From Acidobacteriota bacterium (GTDB lineage Bacteria; Acidobacteriota; Blastocatellia; Pyrinomonadales; Pyrinomonadaceae), in the NCBI GenBank assembly GCA_019239425.1, contig JAFAZX010000001.1, positions 1-53,643 of the forward strand: a stretch of DNA of 53,643 nt, written 5' to 3'. The translations under genes were made by a program, and so were the position numbers. Positions 18,420 to 26,929 of this stretch are shown one piece after another. Every line of letters starts with the position of its first letter. The first letter of the stretch is position 1. Below the pieces are notes generated by a model that had not been told where the DNA came from, ran no database searches, and worked only from the letters and a program-made list of their open reading frames with translations.

Positions 18420-20846
18420 TCAACGGGTCGTCTGTCTGCTGCCTGTTTTCGAGGCCGAGGGGGACGTGACCTCGACGCTGATGGTGGCGGGTGCGAGGCC
18501 CGCGGCGGTCGCCGTCACGCCGATGCGACCTTTGGGGGCCGACGCTTTGAGTACGGCGAAGCAGCGGCCCTGGTATGCGCGGCGCTGCGACGCCTGGAAG
18601 GGTTCGTGGCCGGCGATGTCGCCGTTGTCCACCGCGGCGACGCGGCCGGGGCCGGCGACGTTGAAGGTGACGAGGTCGTTGGCCGAAGGGACAACCACGC
18701 CGTTCCCGTCAACGACCGTCGCCTCGACGTAGACGACGTCGTCCCAGACGTTCGCGAGCTGCGGCTTGTCGGCCGAGAGCACGACGCGCGCGGGTTTGCC
18801 CGCGGTCTTCAATTCGTGGGTCGCGACTACTTTTCCTCCGACCGACCCGACGGCCTTGAGCGTGCCCGGCTCGAACGGCACCGCCCAGTTGCGCGGCGCG
18901 TCGTCCGAAGGGCGCGGCTTCGAGCCGAGCGAGCGGCCGTTGAGGAACAGCTCGACCTGCTCGGCGTTGCTGTAGACCTCGACGTTCTCTTCGTGCGGCT
19001 TCAAATCACCCGGCGTCCAGTCGCCGTAGAGGACTTGCGGCCGCCGGTCGTTGCCGTAGCCGGGGTCGGTCGGCGCGAGCGGCGTCGGGGCCACGCGGCG
19101 GACGGCGTAGACTACGGGAACCTCGCCCCACCAGCTCAACCTTTGATACGCGAGCGGGCGCGGCGTGCCCGTCCGGTCGAGCAGCCCGAAGTTGAAGCTG
19201 ATGAGCGGCCAGCCGGGCGACTCGCCGAGGTAGTCAATCCCTGTCCACAAGAACTGTCCGGCGTACGGCGGGTTGTCGCGCAGCGCCAGCCACTGCTCGC
19301 GGACGTGCGTGTTCTCCGTCCCCAGAATCTTGCGCGTCGGCTTCTGCTGGTACGCGGCCAGAATCTCCTTCTCGCGGTAGTTCTGCCCGACCACGTCGAG
19401 CATGTCGGCGAGGCCGTTGTCGTAGTCGTGACTGACGTTCGGGCGGAAGAGCGCCTGCGTGACGGGTCGCGTCGGGTCTTCGCGGTGGAAGACTTCGATG
19501 AGGCCGCCGAGGATGCGCTTCGCCAGTTCGGGCTGCGGCGTGTCGTGAATCTCGTTCCCCGCGCTGTAGATGACGACGGACGGGTGGTTGCGGTCGCGGC
19601 GCACCATGTCCTGCGTGTCGATCTTCGACCACTCGTTGAAATAGAGGTGGTAGTCGAAGGGGCGCTTGGCGACCGTCCACGCGTCGAAGTTCTCGTCCAT
19701 GACGATGAAGCCCATGCGGTCGGCGAGGTCGAGGAACTCGGGCGCGGGCGGGTTGTGCGCGGTGCGGATGGCGTTGGCGCCGAAGCGCCGCAGTAGCTCG
19801 AGCCGGCGCTCCCACACGCGCAGGGGGACGGCCGCGCCGAACGCGCCGCCGTCGTGGTGCAGGCAGACGCCCTTCAGCTTGAAGTTGCGGCCGTTGAGCC
19901 AGAAGCCTGTGGCCGGCTCGAACTTGAACTCGCGGATGCCGAACGTGACCGCCTCGTCGTCGAGCGTGCGTCCGCGCTCGCGCACGCGCGCGACGGCCCT
20001 GTAGAGGTTCGGCGTCCGGATGTCCCAGCGCGAGGGGTTGCCGACGGAAAGCTCCTGCGTGAAGTCGGCCGTCTCGCCCGCGGCGAGCTGCCGCGGTTTC
20101 GTCTCGGCGGTGGCGACCGTCTTGCCGTCGGGCGCGACGATTGAGACTTCCAGCGAGACGTTGCGCGCCGCGGCCGACTGGTTGACGACGGTGCTGCGCA
20201 CGTCGACGGTCGCGCTCGCGTCCGTGACGCGCGGCGTGGTGACGAACGTGCCCCAGTGTTCGATGTGCACCTGTTCGGTTAGAACCAGGCGCACGTGCCG
20301 GTAGATGCCGGCCCCCGTGTACCAGCGCGAGGCGGGCTGGCCCGAGTTGTCCGCGCGCACGGCGATGACGTTCTCGCCGAGCGGGTTGATGTACTTGGTC
20401 AGCTCGTACTGGAAGCCGATGTAGCCATAGGGGCGGCGGCCGAGGTGGTGGCCGTTAATCCACACGTCGCTGTTCGCCATCACGCCGTCGAACTCGACGA
20501 AGACCCGGCGCCCCAAGAGCTTCGGGTTGAGGGCGAAGTGCTTGCGATACCAGCCGAAGCCCGCGGGCAGGTAGGCGCCGTCCTTGCCCGTCGGGTTCGA
20601 CTCTTCGAAAGGCCCCTCGATGCTCCAGTCGTGCGGCACGTCGAGCAGACGCCAGGACTCGTCCGGGTAGGAGGGCACCTCGGCCTCCCGCACGTCGCCG
20701 TTGAAGAAGCGCCAGCCCGCGTCGAAAGAGGCGACGGCGCGCACCGGTTCCTCCCTCTTCTGCGCGCGCGCGGACGCGCAGAAGAGGCCGAGCGCCGCCA
20801 GGAGCAGCACGAAGGCGTTCGTGATTCGCAGGCGTGTGTGTGTCAT
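18420..20846 (-). CDS. Glycoside hydrolase family 2 (beta-galactosidase-like), full length, exported
   Basis: An 808-residue protein with a signal peptide (about 1-28). Domain order is: sugar-binding jelly roll (about 40-190, with EGPFEESNPTGKDG and VWINGHHLGRRPYGY), immunoglobulin-like domain (about 195-305), catalytic barrel (about 310-600), then C-terminal beta domains. The acid/base Glu is in YSAGNEIHD, and the nucleophile is probably the Glu in LGTENTH. The AVDNGDIAGHEPF block matches the partial GH2 at the left end of the window. It would trim galactosyl (or related beta-linked) side chains of rhamnogalacturonan I. Its ATG overlaps the stop of the GH106 gene (ATGA). Confidence 0.9.
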   Translation of the reverse strand: MTHTRLRITNAFVLLLAALGLFCASARAQKREEPVRAVASFDAGWRFFNGDVREAEVPSYPDESWRLLDVPHDWSIEGPFEESNPTGKDGAYLPAGFGWYRKHFALNPKLLGRRVFVEFDGVMANSDVWINGHHLGRRPYGYIGFQYELTKYINPLGENVIAVRADNSGQPASRWYTGAGIYRHVRLVLTEQVHIEHWGTFVTTPRVTDASATVDVRSTVVNQSAAARNVSLEVSIVAPDGKTVATAETKPRQLAAGETADFTQELSVGNPSRWDIRTPNLYRAVARVRERGRTLDDEAVTFGIREFKFEPATGFWLNGRNFKLKGVCLHHDGGAFGAAVPLRVWERRLELLRRFGANAIRTAHNPPAPEFLDLADRMGFIVMDENFDAWTVAKRPFDYHLYFNEWSKIDTQDMVRRDRNHPSVVIYSAGNEIHDTPQPELAKRILGGLIEVFHREDPTRPVTQALFRPNVSHDYDNGLADMLDVVGQNYREKEILAAYQQKPTRKILGTENTHVREQWLALRDNPPYAGQFLWTGIDYLGESPGWPLISFNFGLLDRTGTPRPLAYQRLSWWGEVPVVYAVRRVAPTPLAPTDPGYGNDRRPQVLYGDWTPGDLKPHEENVEVYSNAEQVELFLNGRSLGSKPRPSDDAPRNWAVPFEPGTLKAVGSVGGKVVATHELKTAGKPARVVLSADKPQLANVWDDVVYVEATVVDGNGVVVPSANDLVTFNVAGPGRVAAVDNGDIAGHEPFQASQRRAYQGRCFAVLKASAPKGRIGVTATAAGLAPATISVEVTSPSASKTGSRQTTR

Positions 20847-23770
20847 CGGGTTGCTGGTCCAATTCCAAAGCTCACCGGCCCGGCCGGCGTCAGCGTCACG
20901 GGGCCGAGCAGGCCGGAGTCGCGCGGCTCGAGCTTCGTCGCGTCGAAGAGTCCGTCGGCGCCGCGGTCTTCGGGGCGGCGCGCGGGGAAGTTCGTGTTGT
21001 AGAACTTCTTGTACTTCACTCCGCGCCGCTCCAGGTCGATGACGCGGTTGATGGCGAGGTTCGTGACCTCGACTTCGAGCGTGTTCTGGTCGCGTAAGAG
21101 GGCGCTCGGGATTCGAACGCGGAAGGGCGGCGTGATGAGCGTGCCCAGTTCTTGACCGTTGAGCCGCACGCGCGCCGTCTCGGCCACGCGGCCGAGGTCG
21201 AGCAGCCAGTCGGTGTTCGCGCCCTGCGGGCGTTTGAAGTCGAGCGTGTAGCGCGCGGTGCCGGAGAAGGTCTTGTAGGCGTCGCCTTCAAGTCTCGCCC
21301 ACGACTCCGGCGTGTTCAGACGCAGCGCGGGCGGGAGCGTCGGCCCGCCTTCGACGAAGTTCACAGACCACTCGCCGCCGAGCGCCTGCGGCGCGCCCGC
21401 GGCCTGGAAGTATGTGAAGTGCTGAGCGCTCTGCCGCGTGTCGAACGTCTTCAACAGGCACGACTCGCCCGGCGCGAGCTGTATGTAAATTTCCTGGCCC
21501 CCGCCGGAGCCGTCGCGCGAGACCGCCAGCCCTGCCTCGCCCGTTAAGGGGTCGAAGACCGCGACCGAGCGCGCGTCCGAAGCGAGCGGCGCCCAGCCCT
21601 TGAACGGCGCGTTGCCGCGGTTGAGGACGAAGTAGTATGCCCCGCCCGCGTACGCGCGGCGCGTGAAGCGCAGGCCCTGCTCGACCATGGCCTCGCGGCG
21701 CGTGCCCGCGTGCGCGAGCAGCTTCGTCAAATCGTCTCCGAGAAGGAAGCGGCCCGCGCCGACGGACGCGCCGCGGACTCCCGGCGTGTTCGTGTCGTCG
21801 AAGTTGAGTTGTGAGAGTAGACGTTTGAAGGCCGCGCGCCGTGCGTCGAGATTCCCGAGGCCGGGCACGTCCGACGGCAGACTCTTGCGGACGACGACGG
21901 TCGCGCCCTGGCGCGCGAGGGCCGTCAACTTCTCGAAGGTCTCTACGGGGACGTAGCGCGTCTCGGGCAGCACGATGACCTTGTAGTTAAGTCCGCCCGT
22001 GCGAAGCCCGCCATTCGTGTAGGTGACGTCCGCCAACTGCTTGTCCGAGACGAGGTCGAAGGCGTAGCCCGCGTCGAGCAGGGTCTGCGCGTCCGCCTGC
22101 GTGATGCCGACGTCGTGCCCGCCGCCGACGTGAATCAGGCGGCCCTCCTTGCCCGGCTCCATCCACATGTCGTGCACGGGGTAGTAGAGCAGCACGTCGT
22201 TGTCGGCGCGGCCCTGCTGCATGAAAGACTGCACGCGCGCGATGTAGCGGTTGAGCGTCGAGAAGTCTTTCCAGTCGGGCATCTGCGGCCCGAAGTGGAC
22301 GGCGGCGTAGAAGAGCCGGCCCGGCCACGGCTCGTCCGCGGGCGAGAAGGCGAGGCCGTGGTAGACGACGTGGTTGATGCCGCCGAGGAAGTTGAGGTCG
22401 ACGGCGCGCTTCACGTCGCCGAGCGAGGAGACGAAGTGCTCGTCGAGCCACGTCACGGTCTCGGCCGAAGCCAGATTCTTCCCCGTCACGTTCGCGGCCG
22501 ACGAGGCGAACTTCATGCGGACGATGTCCGTGCCCTCGGTCTCGGGGATGTCGCTCGCGGCGTAGAGGTCGAGGATGTTCGCGGGCGAGCCGTGCGACTG
22601 GTTGCGGACGATGGCGCCGCGTCTGTGCGCCCACTCGCGCCACGTCCCTGTGAAGCGGTCGCGCAGGAGGTCTGAGACCGTTTCGCGGAAGTCGTGGAGC
22701 ACGCGGTCGCGCGTCTCTTCGTCGCCCTCGCCGAGCAGCGTGGGCAGTTGCGGCCGCAGGTCGTAACCGCGGCGCGTCTGGAACTCTTCGAAGAACTTCG
22801 GCGTCCAGTCGGACTGGCCTTCCGCGTCGTCGACCTCGTAGGAGTCGTTGAAGAAGGCGCGCAAGCCGCGGACGTTGCGGCCGGCGAAAGCCTGCTGGAA
22901 CCGGTTCAGGTAATGGCCGAGCGCCTCGGCCGAGAAGTGGTCGACGACGTTGCCCTCGCCGCCGGGCGCGGCCCGCTCGACCTGCTTGCCGTGCCAGCCC
23001 TGGAAGAGGCCGTAGATTTTCCAGCGCCCCTCCGGAGCGACCCAGTCGAGCGTGCCGTCGGCGCGCACGCGCGAAGTGAGGTCGACGGTCTCGCCCCTGT
23101 CCGAGCGCGCGATCAGGGCCTGCAGCGGCAGCGGCTTCTCGAAACGCACCTGGTCGAGCGCGAGCTCCTGCAGGTTCGGGTTCGAGCTGATCGGCTCGCG
23201 CAGGTCTTGTATGTTCGGCCGGCGCCCGACCGCGCGCACCAAAGGCTTCTGCACCGCGCGCACGGGCTCGCCCAAACGCGCGCCGCCGCGCAGCTCCCAA
23301 GTCTTCGAGACCAGGTCCTTGGCCGCGTCCTCCGCGTTGATCCAGGGGCCGCCGAAAGGCCAGCCCGTCCCCGTCGCCATGTCCACGCCGAGGCCGAGCC
23401 GGCTCGCCTCCCGCAGGGTGTGTTCGAGCATCCCGACCCACTCGGGCGAGAGGAAGTTGATGAACCGCGACTCCTCGCCGCGCACGCCGTAGATGGGCGT
23501 CAGCTCAAGCCCGCCCAGGCCCGCCTGCTCGTACTCGGCCAATGCCTTCGAGAGGTCGCGCCGGTTGACCGCGTTCCCCAGCCACCACCAGCGCGCCCAC
23601 GGCTTCGACTGGCTCGTCGGACGCGGCCACGCGAGCGCGGCCGGCGCGTTCGCGCCCCGCGCCGCCCCGCGCCTCGCGCCCTGCGCGAAGACGCCGGCGG
23701 GCGCCAGCAGTTGAACCACGAGCAGCAGCGAGGCGAAGGCGCGCGCCCCCGTATGCGGTTTCGGCTTCAT
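20843..23770 (-). CDS. Alpha-L-rhamnosidase-like glycoside hydrolase, GH106
   Basis: A 975-residue protein with a signal peptide (about 1-29). It opens with WPRPTSQSKPWARWWWLGNAV, then GLGGLELTPIYGV and VDMATGTGWPFGGPW, all typical of GH106. The middle carries FFNDSYEVDDAEGQSDWTP and a barrel, and the end is a jelly-roll domain with VRLNGQELGTLITPPF. GH106 enzymes remove alpha-L-rhamnose from rhamnogalacturonan oligosaccharides. The ribosome site aaggag lies nine bases before the ATG. Translation is coupled to the GH2 gene by a 4-base overlap, so the two activities are probably made in fixed ratio. Rhamnose freed here is the likely substrate of the plus-strand genes at 38535-43679. Confidence 0.9.
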   Translation of the reverse strand: MKPKPHTGARAFASLLLVVQLLAPAGVFAQGARRGAARGANAPAALAWPRPTSQSKPWARWWWLGNAVNRRDLSKALAEYEQAGLGGLELTPIYGVRGEESRFINFLSPEWVGMLEHTLREASRLGLGVDMATGTGWPFGGPWINAEDAAKDLVSKTWELRGGARLGEPVRAVQKPLVRAVGRRPNIQDLREPISSNPNLQELALDQVRFEKPLPLQALIARSDRGETVDLTSRVRADGTLDWVAPEGRWKIYGLFQGWHGKQVERAAPGGEGNVVDHFSAEALGHYLNRFQQAFAGRNVRGLRAFFNDSYEVDDAEGQSDWTPKFFEEFQTRRGYDLRPQLPTLLGEGDEETRDRVLHDFRETVSDLLRDRFTGTWREWAHRRGAIVRNQSHGSPANILDLYAASDIPETEGTDIVRMKFASSAANVTGKNLASAETVTWLDEHFVSSLGDVKRAVDLNFLGGINHVVYHGLAFSPADEPWPGRLFYAAVHFGPQMPDWKDFSTLNRYIARVQSFMQQGRADNDVLLYYPVHDMWMEPGKEGRLIHVGGGHDVGITQADAQTLLDAGYAFDLVSDKQLADVTYTNGGLRTGGLNYKVIVLPETRYVPVETFEKLTALARQGATVVVRKSLPSDVPGLGNLDARRAAFKRLLSQLNFDDTNTPGVRGASVGAGRFLLGDDLTKLLAHAGTRREAMVEQGLRFTRRAYAGGAYYFVLNRGNAPFKGWAPLASDARSVAVFDPLTGEAGLAVSRDGSGGGQEIYIQLAPGESCLLKTFDTRQSAQHFTYFQAAGAPQALGGEWSVNFVEGGPTLPPALRLNTPESWARLEGDAYKTFSGTARYTLDFKRPQGANTDWLLDLGRVAETARVRLNGQELGTLITPPFRVRIPSALLRDQNTLEVEVTNLAINRVIDLERRGVKYKKFYNTNFPARRPEDRGADGLFDATKLEPRDSGLLGPVTLTPAGPVSFGIGPATR

Positions 23771-23789
23771 CGAAGTTTATCTCCTTCAC

Positions 23790-23930
23790 GCTGGGAGCGC
23801 GGGCATCCCTGCCCGCTAGCGTGCTTTAGCACGCTGACCGTCTCCCTTCTCACCTCAACGTTGAGACATCAAGTCTCATAGCTTTCGCGCTCTCGCGCTC
23901 ATGGCGGGCAGGGATGCCCGCGCTCCCAGC
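23790..23930. repeat. R5 palindromic repeat with two inner palindromes
   Basis: Perfect 27-base arms at 23790-23816 and 23904-23930 (gctgggagcgcgggcatccc at the left end). Inside are a small hairpin around gcgtgctttagcacgc (23819-23834) and a 12-base perfect palindrome ctcaacgttgag at 23854-23865. It fills the gap between the PL11 and GH106 genes. Only one copy is seen here. Confidence 0.9.
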
Positions 23931-23938
23931 TTTAGGGG

Positions 23939-25882
23939 CTACTTCTTCGCGCGCACCCCGACGATGTTCGGGCGCGGCGGGCGCTTCATGCCTTCGCCGA
24001 CGAAGAAGCTCGTGTGCGGCGGCTGGTTGTAGCCGACGTTCTGCCAGGCGATGCTCAGGCGGTACTGCGGGTCGTGCATGAAGGTGTAGAAGCGTTCGGC
24101 GGTCGGGATGGTCGTCGTGTAGACGCGCAGCTCCTTGTTGTCCGCGGTGCGCCAGACGACCTCCTCGCGCCAGTCGCCGAAGAGGTCTGCGCTCAGGGCC
24201 GGCGTCGCCTTCGTCCCGTTGTTCGACACGCAGCCCTCGGCCGTGAGCAGGGTGGTCTCGGTCGAGTCCTTCCAGTTCCACTTGGCGATGTAGTTGCGGT
24301 CGAGCAGCTCGCTCAGGGTGTCTCCGTCCCAGTAGACGCCGAAGTTGCAGGAGCGCGGCGTCGTCTTCGAAATCAGCTCGCCGCGCGCGTCGAAGAGGCC
24401 GAAGATGTCCGCGCCCCGCACCCAGCATTCGAAGCCGGGATGCAGAGGGTCTATGTCGAGACAGAGTCCGCGGCCCGGCCCCTCGCCGTCTTCACCTGCT
24501 TTAACTGAAGGCTTCTTCCAGAGAATCTTGCCCGTGCGCGCGTCGCGGAAGTGCGCGCCCGCGTCGTCGAAGCGCTCCTGTATGTCGAAGACTTCGAGGC
24601 CGGGCCGCGTCGGGTCGAGGTCGGAAAGGTGCAGCGCGTCGCCGTGCCCGAGGCCGGTCGAATAAAGACCTTTGCCGTCGTCGTCGACGACCATCGCGCC
24701 GTAGACGATCTCGTCGCGGCCGTCGCCGTCCACGTCGCCGACCGAAAGGTTGTGGTTGCCCTGTCCGCCGAAAGCCTTGTTCGCGGGCGTGCCGTCTTCG
24801 CTGTCGAACGTCCAGACGCGCGTGAGTTTCCCTTCGCGCCAGTTCCAGGCGGTCAAGACCGTGCGCGTGTAGTAGCCGCGCGACATGACGAGGCTCGGGC
24901 GCTTGCCGTCGAGGTATGCGACGCAGGCGAGGAAGCGGTCGACGCGGTTGCCGTAGCCGTCGCCCCAGACTTGTGCAAGCTCTTCGTTCGTCGGCTCAAG
25001 CTTCGTCGGGTGCCTCGGCGGGATGAAGTTCGTCGTGGCGAGGGCCGCGCCCGTCAGGCCGTCGAAGACCGTCAGGTACTCGGGGCCTTTCAGGATGTAG
25101 CCGCCGAGCGCGTGCCGCCCGCTGCGGAACGTGGTGAAGGCGCCTTCGGGCTCACGCCAGTCGGCGTTCGGGTCACCGATGACTTTGCCTTTGCCGTCCA
25201 CGGTGCCGTCGGCGGTCTTGCAGGCGACCTCTGCGCGGCCGTCGCCGTCGAGGTCGTAGACCATGAACTGCGTGTAGTGCGCGCCCTCGCGGATGTTCTT
25301 GCCGAGGTTGATCGTCCAGAGCAGCGTGCCGTCGAGTTTATAGGCTTGAAGGATCGGCTCGGTCGTAAAGCCCGCGCTGCCGTTGTCTCGCCCGCGGCCG
25401 ACCATGTGGACGACCAGCTCGTACTCGCCGTCGCCGTCGAGGTCGCCGGCCGAGGCGTCGTTCGGCGAGTACCCTTCAGGCGTCTGCAAGGGTATCGAAA
25501 GGTACTGCCGCGCGGGCGCGTTCGCGGGAAGCGTGAAGGCGGCGCTCGGCGCTTCCTCTTTGCCCTTCAGGATCGGGCGCACGAAGTAAGAGTTCGACTT
25601 CGAGAGGTCGGCCCGCGCGTCGACGAAGTCGGTCGGGCCGGCGAGCGGCCTGTCGTTGAGCTTGACGGCGCGCGCGCCGCCGGCCGAGCGGTAGAGGTTG
25701 AAGGCGAGCGCGTCCGGGTCTGTCCCCAACAGACGCCAGCCCACCCAAACCTTCCCGTCCGCCTGCCGCACGGCGACCACGCCGCGCCCGAGCGCCTCCA
25801 TCTGCCTCTGCGCCCTTGCCGGGAGCGCGGACAGGAGGAGGGCTGCGACGACGAACGTCACGATGCTCGCCCGATGCTTCAT
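23939..25882 (-). CDS. Rhamnogalacturonan lyase, PL11
   Basis: A 647-residue protein with a signal peptide (about 1-24). It has the start typical of PL11 (RQMEALGRGVVAVRQ, GWRLLGTDPDALAFNLYR), followed by a fibronectin-like strand region and an eight-bladed propeller with calcium-binding DLDGDGEYEL, DLDGDGRAEV and DVDGDGRDEI loops. The ends FGDWREEVVWR and YRLSIAWQNVGYNQPPH are also family landmarks. It would cut the rhamnose-galacturonate backbone by beta-elimination, making the unsaturated ends that GH105 removes. The full length matches the YesW/YesX type. An R1 repeat lies 60 bases upstream of the ATG. Confidence 0.93.
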   Translation of the reverse strand: MKHRASIVTFVVAALLLSALPARAQRQMEALGRGVVAVRQADGKVWVGWRLLGTDPDALAFNLYRSAGGARAVKLNDRPLAGPTDFVDARADLSKSNSYFVRPILKGKEEAPSAAFTLPANAPARQYLSIPLQTPEGYSPNDASAGDLDGDGEYELVVHMVGRGRDNGSAGFTTEPILQAYKLDGTLLWTINLGKNIREGAHYTQFMVYDLDGDGRAEVACKTADGTVDGKGKVIGDPNADWREPEGAFTTFRSGRHALGGYILKGPEYLTVFDGLTGAALATTNFIPPRHPTKLEPTNEELAQVWGDGYGNRVDRFLACVAYLDGKRPSLVMSRGYYTRTVLTAWNWREGKLTRVWTFDSEDGTPANKAFGGQGNHNLSVGDVDGDGRDEIVYGAMVVDDDGKGLYSTGLGHGDALHLSDLDPTRPGLEVFDIQERFDDAGAHFRDARTGKILWKKPSVKAGEDGEGPGRGLCLDIDPLHPGFECWVRGADIFGLFDARGELISKTTPRSCNFGVYWDGDTLSELLDRNYIAKWNWKDSTETTLLTAEGCVSNNGTKATPALSADLFGDWREEVVWRTADNKELRVYTTTIPTAERFYTFMHDPQYRLSIAWQNVGYNQPPHTSFFVGEGMKRPPRPNIVGVRAKK

Positions 25883-25941
25883 GCGTGTTTCGTCACGTTA
25901 ACTATAGCCTCGTTGCTTGCGGCCGGAGGAAAAGGTATCTC

Positions 25942-26010
25942 ACCACAGAGACACAGAGACGCAGCTTCATCTTTAGCATTCTTCAAGCTGTGCCTCTGTG
26001 TCTCTGTGGT
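25942..26010. repeat. R1 palindromic repeat, copy 4
   Basis: Arms at 25942-25967 and 25985-26010 with the cacagagacacagag core; each arm has a single variant base relative to other copies. It separates the CE12 esterase gene from the PL11 gene on the minus strand. Confidence 0.94.
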
Positions 26011-26040
26011 TAATCACTTCACGCTCTACCCTCAAGAAAC

Positions 26041-26928
26041 TTATCGATTCGACTTCGAAGGCTTGTAGGCTTTGACCTCTTTGGCCTGCGCCGAAAAATA
26101 TTTCTTGAGCGGGTCGCCCTTGATACCCTTCAGGCCGGCGACGACCGCCGCGGCGTTGAACTCGGCGCCGGCCGGGCTCGTGTGTGTGTGGTCTGGGCCG
26201 AAGAGCAGCTTGACCTTCTCCTCGCCGAGCGCGTCGTACTTGTCGGCGACGATCTTCGTTACGTCGACTAACTGGACGCCCTCGGCGCGCGCCAGCTCCT
26301 CCGCCCACTGGCGGAAGCTGCCCGAGCCGCGCTCGACCTTTCCGTCCTTCCAGATGTTGCGCACGGTGAGCGAGAGGACGATTGGCGTCGCGCCTTTGGC
26401 CTTCACGTCCGCGATGAACTTGCGGTTGTACCAGCCGAAGGTGTGGACGACCTCCCTGCGGCCGTCGGGCATCGTCACCTCTTTCGTCTCTTCGCCGAGG
26501 CCGGGCAGGGAGCCGCGCGCGCGGCCCGTGTCGAGCGGCCCGCCGTCGTTGTGGCCGAACTGGATGAGGACGAAGTCGCCCGCCTTCAAGTCCTCCAAGA
26601 CCTTCTCCCAGAGGCCCTCGGTCAGGAACGTTCGGCTGCTGCGGCCGGCGCGCGCGCGGTTGAGGACGTTGAGCTTCGAAGTGTCGAAGAAGCTGACGAA
26701 CGGGTCGCCCCAGCCTTTGCCTCCGTTCGCGTTGTTGTTGGCCGTCGAGTCGCCGACGACGAAAACGGTCGGGAGCTTCGGGTTCGCAGGGCGCTGTATC
26801 GGCGGCGTCGGCAGCGGAGTCTGTTCGGCCGTCTGCGCCGCCGAAGTTAAAGTTGAAAGACAGGCGACAACTAAAGCAAAGATGAAAGCCGCCGTGGTGT
26901 TTCTCAGTTGACGCATCTGCTCACTCAT
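26041..26928 (-). CDS. Rhamnogalacturonan acetylesterase, CE12 (SGNH fold)
   Basis: A 295-residue protein counted from ATG 26928, which follows the stop of the upstream gene after one base and opens a signal peptide (FIFALVVACLSTLTSA). SGNH blocks are VVGDSTANNN with Ser61, the Gly in RARAGRSSRTF, the Asn in FGHNDGGPLD, and DHTHTS carrying the catalytic Asp and His near the C terminus. CE12 enzymes remove acetyl groups from galacturonate in rhamnogalacturonan, which opens the backbone to PL11 and GH28. A longer upstream reading exists but overlaps the preceding gene and lacks a signal, so it was not used. Confidence 0.9.
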   Translation of the reverse strand: MSEQMRQLRNTTAAFIFALVVACLSTLTSAAQTAEQTPLPTPPIQRPANPKLPTVFVVGDSTANNNANGGKGWGDPFVSFFDTSKLNVLNRARAGRSSRTFLTEGLWEKVLEDLKAGDFVLIQFGHNDGGPLDTGRARGSLPGLGEETKEVTMPDGRREVVHTFGWYNRKFIADVKAKGATPIVLSLTVRNIWKDGKVERGSGSFRQWAEELARAEGVQLVDVTKIVADKYDALGEEKVKLLFGPDHTHTSPAGAEFNAAAVVAGLKGIKGDPLKKYFSAQAKEVKAYKPSKSNR

Positions 26929-26929
26929 T

